Below are positions 1-9,948 of a stretch of DNA of 64,000 bases, one piece after another. The DNA comes from Anaspis maculata. Its lineage: Eukaryota; Arthropoda; Insecta; Coleoptera; Scraptiidae. Both the position numbers and the translations under genes were made by a program. How positions within the stretch are numbered: position 1 is the first letter of the stretch; every line of letters begins with the position of its first letter. The notes under the pieces were generated by a model. It was not told where the DNA came from and did not search any database. It saw nothing but the letters and a program-made list of their open reading frames with translations. The DNA lies in contig OX421966.1 of assembly GCA_949128115.1 (NCBI GenBank), forward strand, positions 33,683,042 to 33,747,041, read 5' to 3'.

Positions 1-690
1 GAACATCCCGTTACTCAAAAATCGGGTCATAAGACAAATTTTTTGGGGGCTCTCGGTCCATAAGACAAGTTTGAAATTTTCAAAAAGGGTCGAAACTTAC
101 CTCCTCCTGGAGACTTCTCCTTTGACATAACTTCAGGAAAGAAAAACGATTCCCACATGATTTTTTACTTAGGTTTTGAATCTGACCACAAGTTTTTTTA
201 ATGGTACATCGTGCAGGGTATACAGAGTGCAACATCGAAAAAATTTTCTCAAATCGTCCACCCTGTATTTTAACATGGAAATCGATTCCGTCTTTCATCC
301 TGATAACAAATAATTATATATGACACTTAGTGGGGTAGTCAACAACAAAACGCCTGTGAAAAAATTGATAAATTTTGGTTCCTTTTTGAGTATTTCAAAC
401 TTGTCTTATGGACCAAAAGCCCTCAAAAATTTTGTCTTACGACCAGATTTTCGATTAAGGGGATGTTCCCACAAAAAATCCTGTTGGTTTCATTCATGTA
501 CCTTATGACGTGAATTTTTGGCCATTTTTTCGAAAATTGACAAGCTCATACCAGCCTAAAACCCTCGGTCTGACATGTTAGACAAAGCAATTTTGACCAA
601 CCTCATCAACGCACACTAGGCCCACAGGGTTAAAATCATGTAGGTACCTTATGACGTAAGTTTTAAGCACCAGTTCCCTGTCCACTAGTT
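1..690. mobile_element. Right half of a palindromic element, cut by window edge
   Basis: This stretch matches 49723-50395 in the same orientation almost throughout: both begin with a GAACATCCC block, contain 'ggtcataagac', a 'catgtaccttatgacg' block near 500 and a 'cttatgacgtaagttt' block near 648. At 49509-50393 the same sequence is one arm plus centre of an inverted repeat, so the copy here is probably a truncated or edge-cut member. No coding sequence was recognised. Confidence 0.75.
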
Positions 691-939
691 GAAGCGTTCC
701 ACTTTCATCCTCGCATCAAGCAAATTCACTCCCACCAGTGGTTCTGCTTTTAGTTGTCTATGTTGTGATCTAAGCAATAAATAAGAAGCTTCACTTCAAA
801 AATTATTGAATAAGAGGAGATGTCTTGGATATTCTTCTTGGTTATGAGTTACTCAATGATTCAGCATCAGCATCATACAGAAAAATCTATCTACAGTACT
901 ATTACATGAACAACTTTCTGTTGATCCCATTGATCAGAA
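691..939. other. No feature recognised; possibly 5' part of the LINE relic
   Basis: Sequence between the palindromic element and the readable RT motifs. It may belong to the linker upstream of the LINE RT domain, but no motif is clear. Confidence 0.3.
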
Positions 940-1432
940 TGGCCCCTCAAAATACTACAAGAACTACCAGCCAGAATGAAGCCATGCAGCAGATCTTCAA
1001 CGGTTCAAGAGTGGGTCCACTCTCCCAGCCCAGTAACATAAATTATTATGCTGCCAAAACCAGGCAAAAACACCGATCATGTAACTTCCTACCGGCCGAT
1101 AAGCCTGCTTCCTATCCTCACCAAGGTCTTCGAGAAACTACCCTTCAAACGCCTTCAGCCAATCCTAGAAGATGAAAGCTACCACCAAGCTTTCTGAACC
1201 ACCCGTTTGGATTCCGAAATGGACATGGCCCGATGGATGGGAGCGGTTGCACATAATAGTCAACAGAATCAATATTACTATTGAGGAACAATTATTATTG
1301 TATTGCATTACCAAGTTTTCTGGACACCAGCCAAGCTTTCGACAAGATTTGGCACAAAAGACCTTACAAGTGTATCTTTACAACTACCTCAACCACTCGT
1401 CCATCATTGTGCTAGAATAAAAACTTTGATGT
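940..1432 (+). pseudogene. LINE reverse-transcriptase relic (Jockey-like), frameshifted
   Basis: Fragments of a non-LTR reverse transcriptase are readable across several frames. Around 1050-1140 one frame reads MLPKPGKNTDHV followed by SYRPISLLPILTKVFEK, the typical start of a LINE RT finger domain. After a stop and frameshift near 1185 another frame shows the FGFR-type block. Around 1318-1356 a third frame carries FLDTSQAFDKIWHK, which is RT motif A with its catalytic aspartate. Endonuclease, motif C and the C-terminus are absent. The open frames at 825-1175 and 1172-1420 are incidental frames over this relic. Dead copy; clade assignment is inference from motif style. Confidence 0.75.
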
Positions 1433-2712
1433 ACCTAAGTACTTGAAAGCATCAGGTACTTATTTGAAAGATAACTTGACAAGACAACAAGACAGATTGT
1501 AATATATAAATAAAATATCATAAGGTCCAATAAAAAAAATCCCCAATCTATGCCGGTATGGTGATGCAGATACTATATTCATATTCATACCAACAGATAA
1601 TGACACGTTATATAATATCTATAGTAATGTATGAATAAGTAGTCTTTAAAGAAGAACCACAAGGGCACAAGGTATGCAGATTCCACGTTCTTAACGAGCT
1701 GCTCGTGATTATCAACACAGGCCGCTTATACATGAAGAAATGTCGCCATAAAGAGCCTCCCCACACCCCTTTCTACATCTCGACCTAATATATCTGTAAA
1801 TTTACAAGAAATATTCCGCAAGCGTTGTCAGTAAAATAATTTCGAGCCCCAGCTCCGGAGGAGGCAGAAGCATCCAGGTCCCGCCGCCTCTCTCTCCTAC
1901 CCGGGCTGATGGCGGTCTTTCTGCTCGGCGGGCTCTCTCTTCCCTAAAATTCGAATAACTTTACCCCCTTCGTTTTATTATCCCCGACTGTTTTGAATTC
2001 ATCGTCTTCACGTATTCCGAAGGAAATTAAGGAGCACGCACAAAAATCTCCTCCGCGTGTACATAAAGCCTTCTCGATCCAACGCACAATTTTATTATTC
2101 GCCTTGATTTTATCACATGGACTTCATAAAACTTTTGGGCTCCGGGATTAATGCATATTTTACGATTTTAATATCGAGCAGGCTTTGCTTTTGGTAATTA
2201 ACTATTCCGCGAGATATCCTGGGCCCTGTGCTCTCCGCTATAGAGGTCTCTCACTCTCTGGTATTATGAATACTCCAGTAGTAGCGCGCTGCTACTGCCA
2301 AAATGTGCGACTCGTTAGTTTCTAAATTAAGATCCGGTGGTGGAGATATGTTCAGATGTTTTATAACTTATTTCCAAATGAACGCGTCCGGGACTTTTAT
2401 GTTGCGAGCTAGGGAGCTTCAAAGTATTTCGCTGATTTGAGGCGACCGTTTCAAATGCTTACTGTACTCTTGAAGATTATAACCATCTTCAAGAGTGCAG
2501 TATGTAAGACGTTAGACGACGTCGTCAGTGTCATCACACATCGTGGATCTCGCGACTTTGCTACACCAGAGATTTAGCACAGCCTCGGATCGTTACCCTG
2601 GCATCGGTGATTGGCTTCGTCACAGGTGTTTGAGCTTTGGAAAACTTGAAAAAAACTCTAAAAATAATGGCAAAAAATTTGCTTAAAGAAAACTTTCTAG
2701 GTTCCCACAATT
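1433..2712. other. Intergenic, nothing recognised
   Basis: Unique-looking sequence with a moderately GC-rich patch near 1850-1950. No long open frame, tRNA or repeat arm could be supported. Confidence 0.4.
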
Positions 2713-2834
2713 ATCGTGTGATCAAATTAATTCTTATTTTAGGTAGGCTGTGGTCTTGCCGAACGCAGCTTCGCACCCCTGAATTTGACCAGGCCACAGC
2801 CTACTCAGAATAAGAATTCATTTGATCATACGAT
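2713..2834. mobile_element. Short palindromic MITE
   Basis: About 43-bp imperfect inverted arms: the left starts atcgtgtgatcaaatt and reaches taggctgtggtc; the right ends with the complementary tttgatcatacgat. The loop is about 36 bp. No target duplication could be fixed. Confidence 0.7.
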
Positions 2835-3374
2835 ACAAGATGTCTTTACGGAATATTACATATTAACAGGTTCACTGCGTACCTACGTGATTAGGCGAGC
2901 ATGATTTGAAGTGTGGCAGCAATTTTTATTTTTTTGCATTTTTATATTTTGACTTCAAGTAATGTCTTCTGGAACTCATCCACAAACTGGTCCTCCGAAT
3001 GGAGGAAATATTTGGAGTTATTTTTATTTCATTAATGTTTTCCACGTAATGGTACCTTTTGAGCTTGAAAGATAATAGTCCAGACGTTAGTGGGAAATAC
3101 CTTGCACTTTTATACCAAGCATTGTCACTTTGCATGCCTGTTGCTGAGACCACCCTGGATGTAGGGACATCGGCGCAAATCGTGCAGACACTTTATACAG
3201 GGTGGAGTAGAAGAAACTTGTTGAAACATCGTAAATCTTGAACCATAACCGATGAACATACGTAAATAAAGATATTGATGACCGATTTCATGATCATGAA
3301 GGTGCTGCCAACAGTTTTGGAATATCTTGAGGCATTTCCAAAACACGCTGGAAGAAGTGAAACTTCTCAATTTT

Positions 3375-4890
3375 TTTGTTTCCAATAAATCAGTTGTTCT
3401 TGGAGATATCGAGCTGCAACTTAATATTCCGATAAACAATCATATTTTTATTGAAACGCAATGTGGGGACATCGACAAAATTGGACACACACGATTATTT
3501 TATTATGAAGAACCATGCCCTGAATGGGGGCAATGACCTCTTCGCTGAAAGAACGTTATCAAGTTCACTTTTCTTGATAACTCTCTACTTGCGTGATAAT
3601 GACCAAATGGAACTTTGGAGCGACGAGATGTTTTGCAATATTACAACCTACATTATTTTGAGAACTCAGTCACCAAATTTCATCATTATCATCCAAGTGG
3701 TGTTCTTTTGGCAAACAGTTGAATGAAAAGTGTGGTTCGATTTCTGTGGAAACGACAAAAACGGCAAAAACGGCAGGGTCACGTCGTCCCCTCGAACCCG
3801 ATTGAAGAAAATATGTCACCAAAAATGCTACCAATGGGGTAGGTACTTGCCAATGAAATAGATTTGACTGAAAATACTTCTAATCATCAACAAAAGTAAT
3901 AAAGAGTAGTTCCTGAAAATTTCCGGAAAAAATATCCATTGGTTACCAAAAAAAGATTTTTCTTTTAAATGGTTGGTAACAGTTGGGAAACTCCAGTGTG
4001 ATTTCATGTCTGTATTTTTCAAATATGGTTATGCCACTCCAACAGTTTTTTGAGTTTTTAATCCAACAATGCTGTTTGATTAGTTTTTTGTATATTTGTG
4101 ACGTCACAAATATATTTTCAAGACACGCATCACGGCCGCAGTTTTGGGAATTTAGGAAAAAGAAAAAATACTGGTACATTATTTTTTACCATACTATCCA
4201 CTGAGCCAATAAAAAAAAAGTTGTGCAAGTACCCCATTGATACTGGAAAAGTTGGGAGGAATGTGTTCTGTAGTTGAAAGCTAAAACGAAATAAATTGTT
4301 CCATCCTAGTTCTGCAGGTGGGACGTCAAAAATTTTGCTACAGCTTATATTTGAAACGTTTTTTGTTGACTATAGCCAGACAAGGTTCAAATATAAACTG
4401 CAGCAACATTTTCAACGTCCGGCAGGTATGCAAAACTAAGATGGAACAATCCATTTTGGTTTAGCTTCAAACTACAGAACGCATTCCTCCTATAAGTCTT
4501 TTAGTATTCATTGGTAGCATTTTTTGTAACAGATTTCTTCAATCGGGTTTGAGGGGACGACGTGAGTGACCCTGCCGTTTTTGCCTTTCTCACAAAAAAT
4601 TAGGCAAACATTTTGTTCAACTGTTTGCCAAAAGAACACCACTTGGCTGATGATGATGATGAAATCTGGTGGCTGGCTTCACAAAACAATGTGGATTATA
4701 ATATCGCAAACATCCCATCGATCCAACGTTCTATTCCTCATGGTTATCACGTAAGTAGAGTGAAATCAAGAAAAACGAACTCGACGGCAATGAAAACCAA
4801 AACCACATCGCGTTCTATCAAAAACGTGATTGTTTGTCGGAATATCAAGCTGCAGCTCGATATCTCCAAAAACAACCGATTTATAGGGAA
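3375..4890. mobile_element. Palindromic (fold-back) element with a nested insertion
   Basis: The left arm (3375-3834, continued at 4237-4370) pairs with the right arm (4370-4890). Landmarks: 'ggagatatcgagctgcaa' at 3404 against its complement near 4850, 'gtgttcttttggcaaacag' at 3700 against the complement near 4622, and the 'cgaacccgattgaagaaa' block at 3793 against 4540. No intact protein; the open frames here lie over repeat DNA. Confidence 0.8.
3833..4236. mobile_element. About 400-bp element inserted in the left arm of the 3375-4890 palindrome
   Basis: Short inverted ends (ggggtaggtacttgcc at the left, gtgcaagtacccc at the right) bracket sequence absent from the opposite arm, where the flanks are joined directly near 4505-4520. 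That arm acts as an empty site. No coding motif seen. Confidence 0.6.
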
Positions 4891-5242
4891 AAAAATCGGT
4901 TGTGTCACCCAATGAGTAGCAAAGAACGGATGGAAAATTTTGTATGAGACATCCGGTTCCTTTGGGTGGGAAGTTAGAATAAGAGAGAAAAATTGAGAAT
5001 AATTTGCAGGAAATTGAATTTTTTGAAAAATTGAATGTCCCGGGAAAACCTCAAATCTTTTCCCAAATCACTCGCCAAATCATCATATTGTAAAAATCGT
5101 CAATTAAGGCTGCACTTAAAGCTCTATCATTCAAGTCTGGTCTTGATAACCTAGGCTGGTCTTACATTTTCAACACAACACGGAAATTGCCAGAAAATCA
5201 AAAAAAAATTGCAAGAAAATGTTAAAGGACCAGTTACCTCTT

Positions 5243-5461
5243 TTTTTAATTGAGTGTTTATGGGCTCATCAAGAACTAGCTCATTAGCGCCTTTACGATG
5301 ACTTTCTCCGTTTCACCCTTTTTCCCTAGACGTGACCACTTGGTTAATACACGCCAAAGTACTTGAGAGCGCATAGAGAAAAGCCACCTGCCCTAGCGGG
5401 ATTTGAACTCCGGACATCTGGGTTTCACCAAAGACGAAGCCCACCGAGCTACCGCCGGGAT
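5243..5461 (-). mobile_element. tRNA-derived SINE inserted in family A
   Basis: On the minus strand the element opens with a tRNA-like head: A box TAGCTCGGTGG and B box GAGTTCAAATCCC about 30 bp apart. It ends in an A-rich tail (the T run at 5241-5247 on the plus strand). It is bracketed by a 12-bp direct repeat CAGTTACCTCTT (5231-5242 and 5462-5473). Uninterrupted family A copies contain that site once, for example near 9024 and 7433. Pol III transcription is expected from the boxes. Confidence 0.85.
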
Positions 5462-6084
5462 CAGTTACCTCTTGTTGGAAAAAAAATAGTGAAAATCTGT
5501 TCACGGTATAAAAAGTTGGGAAATATGCAGTTTTTCCATAGAGGAGAGCTCGAAAACCGTAGGTCCGATTTTGGAAAATTTTCTACCAAAAATTAATTCA
5601 ATCTTTTCTCGAACTCTCATTCTCAACATGTCCGCACCTAGAATTAACATTTCGTGTGGCTCACCGCATGTTGAAGTTTGCACTGCAGTTTTTTTCAAAT
5701 TCACGGAATGTGCAAATTTCATTTTGAAAAAATTACCGTCGGAAAACCGGAACCGTGTCGATTTTGAAAATGGGTCTACAGTCTACACGACGCGCGACGC
5801 CCAATTCAATCTACTTCCGACATCAGATAGAATTTTTCAAAAAGAAGTCCATTTCCGAGCAGAAATAAATTTTTGAGTGGAGTCCTGCATCAAAAGCGAG
5901 TCGTTCTTGTGGACACCCGGGTGAGAGGCCCTCTCGGGTGGTAACGGCTAGGAAGAATTTCGAAAAATCATAATGTCCGACAGGAAAATAGTGGAAAACT
6001 GCAACTGCAGACTTTATTTGACTATTTTGTTGTGTTGCTTCCTGCTAAATTAGATTCCAATCCATCGGGCAGATTTTGAATAAT

Positions 6085-6387
6085 TAAGGACGGAGTCACA
6101 TTGGCAAAATAAGCGTTGCGAAATCAATCAACCTGTGGGTTTATTCTTTGACCGATTCTTACCATTTAGGGCTCTTTCGACAAGGATGTACTTTGGTTTG
6201 AGTCCATTGGCATTTCCAAAATTCAAAAATGAAAAAAAATCTTGCATTCTGGAAATGCCAATGGGCTCAAACCAAAGTACATCCTTGTAGCTTTCGAAAG
6301 AGACCAAAATAGTAAGAATCCGTCAAGGAATAAACCCACAGGGATTGACTTCGCAACGCTTATTTCACCAATTCAACTCCGTCCTTA
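6085..6387. mobile_element. Palindromic MITE with TA target site
   Basis: Ends TAAGGACGGAGT and its complement, and nearly the whole 303 bp is an inverted repeat (for example 'caaaccaaagtacatccttg' against its complement). It interrupts family A; the copy at 56995-58566 shows the empty site (around 58241, 'ataattaattggtaaag'). TA duplication suggests a Tc1/mariner-type mobiliser. Confidence 0.85.
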
Positions 6388-6780
6388 GAAGGTAAAGTTT
6401 CGAACTTTGACATTTTTCAATATTTAACAGATGACAGATGGGCAAAAAAATTCAACAGCTTCAAATAAAGTTTCCTAAGGGCTTTCAGATGACATAATTG
6501 CAAGTCAAGTTCCGTGATGTATAACTTTTGTTATTTTTGATAGTGACATTTCCGTTTGACAGAGATGACTGCCAAAAACTAATGGGCTCACCCGACAGCA
6601 AAACCATGTCTGTATACTGAATGTCAAGTCGATCAGATCAACATTGCGACTGTAATCGTAGCAGGTTACAGACAGACACACAGACACACAGACAGACATC
6701 ACTCCAAAAATGTTCTAATCGTCTTTGGGGACCTCAAAATGGATATACCCGTTCACATTTCGGATTTTTTTTGTAAAAAA

Positions 6781-7120
6781 AATCGGTTGTGTCACCCCAA
6801 AACTTCCCCGACGAATAGCAAGGAACGGATGGAAATTTTATTATGGAATGATGTCCCTTCGGGTGGGAAGTTAGAGAAAAAGATTGAAGAAATAAGAAAT
6901 TTTCTCTGATAAGGGATTCATTTAGAGCTCCATCATTTGAGTCTGGTCTCGATAAGCTGGGCCGGGATTTTAAAGCGGAGAACTCTCGGAAATCTTGAAG
7001 AATGTCAAGAGAAATTGTCTGGCAATGTTCAAGAATCAATTACCCTTTGTTTAAAGAACGTTGGTATAAATCTGTTCACAAGCTAAAAAGTTAGTACCTA
7101 ATTTGCAGGTTTTCATTAGT
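6781..7120 (+). repeat. Repeat family A, copy 2, 5' part only
   Basis: Begins 'aatcggttgtgtcacccc' and follows family A through 'gggtgggaagttag' to the 'ctgttcac' region, then diverges. It sits directly behind copy 1 in the same orientation. Confidence 0.7.
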
Positions 7121-7204
7121 AACCAAATTATGTAGAAAGAAAAGCGAGTGAGGCAGTCAGACGCATTGGTACATGGATATAGGTGAACGATCTAAAACTG
7201 GTAC

Positions 7205-8650
7205 CACAGAAAAATTGAAAATAATTTTCAGGAAATTGAAAATTTTGGAAATTTGAATTTTCCGGGAAAACCTCAAATCTTTTTCCAAATCATCTCATTA
7301 TGAAGATCGTCAATTACGGTTTCACTTCAAGCTCCGTCATTCAAGTCCGGTTCCAATAACCCAGGCCTGTTTTACATTTTCAACCGGAATATTCGCGGAA
7401 AATTAAAAAACGTTGGGAAATGTTCAAGAACCAGTTACCTCTTGTTCAAACAAAAAATGGTGAAAATCTGTTCACGGGATAAGAAGTTGAAAATTTGCAG
7501 TTTTTCCAGAGAGGAAAACTCGAAAACCGTGGATCCGACTTCAAAAGTTTTCTCTCCAAAAATTAATTCAATCTTTTCTCCAACTTTCACTTTGAGCAAG
7601 TTTGCACCTAAAATAAATATTTCGTGGGGGTCCTCGCATGTCAAAGTTTGCATTGCAGTTTTTTTCAAATTCACGGAATGTGTTAATTTCATTTTAAAAA
7701 AATTACCGTCGGAAAACCGGAACAGTACCGATTTTGAAAATGGGTCTACACGACGCCCACTCCAATACACTTTCGATATCAGTTTGGATTTTTGGAAAAA
7801 AGTTGATCCCCGAGCAGAAATGAATTTTTGAGTGGAGTCCTGCGTTAAAAGCGAGTCGCCATGGTCAAAACACGGGCCAGGGGGCCCTTTCGGGTGGCAA
7901 CGGCTAGGAGAAATTTTGAAAATTCATAACGCTCGACTGGAAAATGGTGGAGAATTGCAACTGCAGACTTGATTTGACTCTTTCGTTTTGTTGCTTCCTG
8001 CCAAATTTGGTTCCAATCCATGGGATAGATTTTGAAGAAATAAATGGTAAAATTTCAAACCATGACATTTTTTATTATTTGACAGATGACAGATAGGGCG
8101 ATACATTTGACTGGTCTAAATACATTTTCTTATGGGCTTTCAAAGGGCATATTGCCAGTCGAGTTCCGTGACATATAGCTTCTGTTATTTTTTTATAGTG
8201 ACACTTCCGTTTGACAGATGACAGCCAAAAACTAATGAGCTCATTCGACGATGGAACCATGTCCGTACAGGCACTTTCGTTTTGTCAACATAAGCTACTC
8301 GGGGTAGATCACTAGACAAAGAAAGTAGATCCAGCGGGGCCGTGATTGGTGTATGTATCTACTTTGTCTGTCTAGTGATCTATCCGGAGCAGCTCCTGGC
8401 GCAAAACGAAAGCGGCTTATATCAAATTTCGAGTCGATCGGATGGACGTTGCGGCTGTTATCGTGGAAGGTTACAGACATACAATCATACATACATACAG
8501 ACATACACACAGACAGAGATCATTCTGGAAATGGTCTCTATCGTCATAAGGGACCTCAAAACCGATATATCCGTCAAAATCTCGAAAAAAAAAATTGCAC
8601 GTTCACAATACTCCCCTTCTCGTTGGGTGGTGGGTCGGGAAAGTAAAAAC
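7205..8650 (+). repeat. Repeat family A, copy 3, lacking the first ~100 bp
   Basis: Starts inside the family at the 'ggaaattgaaaattttgg' stretch and continues through the conserved block (7490-7830), the 'ctgcaactgcagactt' site and the terminal CATACATACAGACA repeats to 'gacctcaaaaccgatata'. The conserved block is open on the plus strand for 129 codons (7442-7831) and on the minus strand for 111 (7435-7770). The shared plus-strand wording across copies (KICSFSREEN, PKINSIFSPTF, NISWGSPHVEV) is clear but matches no family I know. Confidence 0.7.
8290..8394. mobile_element. Small palindromic MITE inside family A copy 3
   Basis: Arms 'gtagatcactagacaaag' near 8303 and the complement near 8364-8387, with a loop of about 30 bp. 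Other family A copies lack this segment. Confidence 0.6.
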
Positions 8651-9082
8651 GGTTGTGTTACCCCAAAACTTCCCCGACGAGTAGCAAGGAACGAATGGAA
8701 ATTTTATTTTGAAACGTCTCTTCGGGTGGGAAGTTAGAATTTGAGAAGAAGATTGAAGAATTCAGATATTTTCCCTAATAAAGGCTTCAGTTTGAGGTCC
8801 ATCATTTGATAGATCAGGAAATTAAAAGTTTAGAAGATTTGAATTTCCCAGGAAAACCTAAAATCTTCTTCCAAATCATCTTATTGTAAAGATTGTCAAT
8901 TACGGCTTCACTTTAAGCTTCATCATTCAAGTATGGTTTCGTGACCCAGGCCTTTTTTACATTTTCAACAGGGAAATTCCCGGGAAATTGGAAAGAAAGT
9001 TGTTGGAAAATGTTCAAGAACCAGTTACCTCTTGTTTGAAAAACAAAGGTGAAATCTGTTCACGGTATGAAAAGTTGGTAGC
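8648..9082 (+). repeat. Repeat family A, copy 4, 5' part
   Basis: Opens with 'cggttgtgttaccccaaa', has the 'gggtgggaagttag' landmark at about 8726 and ends near the 'gttacctcttgtttg' / 'ctgttcacggtatgaaaag' landmark, after which unique sequence begins. Confidence 0.7.
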
Positions 9083-9948
9083 CTCAACCAGACGAACACC
9101 AGTTCGTCACACGAACGCCCTCCTCTTGATCCAGTGATTTTTCGCAGTGAAATTTGCCTACTTTTCAACAAAAACGAGTGCAAGGACTTGTGAATCCGTC
9201 TAGACATTCAAACGGGTTTCCTCCAGGAACGATGCGAGATTTACAGCTACAACCGCCCGGCAGGGTCCAGCAGGGTGTCGTGAGCACATCGCGCGAGGAG
9301 CTGTGAGCTGTGAGCAGGACGGAAGCGAATTCCTTAAATTCGTCCGGTATACAGCCGGCCGGCCAGCCCCGGCAGAGTGGACGCGGATGTTGCCTGCCTG
9401 CCGCCTGCCGCTGACTGTGATGATGATAAAAGATGTACTCCGGGCGAGAGTGGGACGAGGACGGAATTAACTCCCGGTTAAATAGACTCCGGGGATGGCG
9501 GCGAATGTCCACTTACGAGCTGTTGGACAAATTACACGAGTGGACGGCTTTGCGGCCTTTTTACGACTGTGATTTGTGCGGATGGACGACAGATTATTGT
9601 TTTGGTATCATCGCGTGTAATAATTTCGACGCCAGTTTAGTAAAACGTTATACGTTTCGTGCGTTCTGGGATACAAACTGGAAAACGACTGGTTGCAATA
9701 TGACCACAATCTATCCGTCAATTTTGCGTTCGAGCAACCCTTTAGCACGAATCTGAGAAATAAAAAATATTTGAGAGTTACTTTACGGATGGTTCTCTCT
9801 TCGAAACTTGGTTACCTTGTAACTCGCCTTGTAACGAATTTTGAAAAACTAACTGCGCAACACTCAATGTGTCCACTCAAAAAATCACTTCTTCAAAACG
9901 GCGTTACTGTTTTTAACAATGGACGATTTTATTTTAGTTTGGGCTATC
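9083..9948. other. Unique sequence with GC-rich patch, no gene identified
   Basis: The 9210-9520 patch is clearly more GC-rich than its surroundings. Open frames exist on both strands (+9433-9756, -9165-9512), but neither has a recognisable domain and both look like by-products of the GC-rich patch. Confidence 0.4.

Larger units (their letters stand above)
4893..6780 (+). repeat. Repeat family A, copy 1 (carries a SINE and a MITE)
   Basis: Family A starts with 'aaatcggttgtgtcaccc', then 'gggtgggaagttag', and passes through 'gggaaaacctcaaatc' and 'gttacctcttg'. A conserved block follows (here 5500-5870), then 'ctgcaactgcagactt', and the copy ends in CAGACAGACACACAG-type repeats with 'gacctcaaaatggatata'. 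Other copies lie at 6781-8650, 8648-9082, 13747-15030, 29940-32760 (split, inverted) and 56995-58566. The conserved block is open on both strands in several copies (+5571-5876, -5501-5722). No known protein was recognised and the element class is unknown. Confidence 0.75.

Noticed and set aside
5371..5461. Functional tRNA gene
   Set aside because: A and B boxes are present but the acceptor stem does not pair properly, a tail follows and the unit is flanked by a target duplication, so it is a SINE.
8342..8737. 131-codon plus frame
   Set aside because: Lies across a MITE, the terminal CAGACA repeats of family A and the next family A copy; a chance frame.
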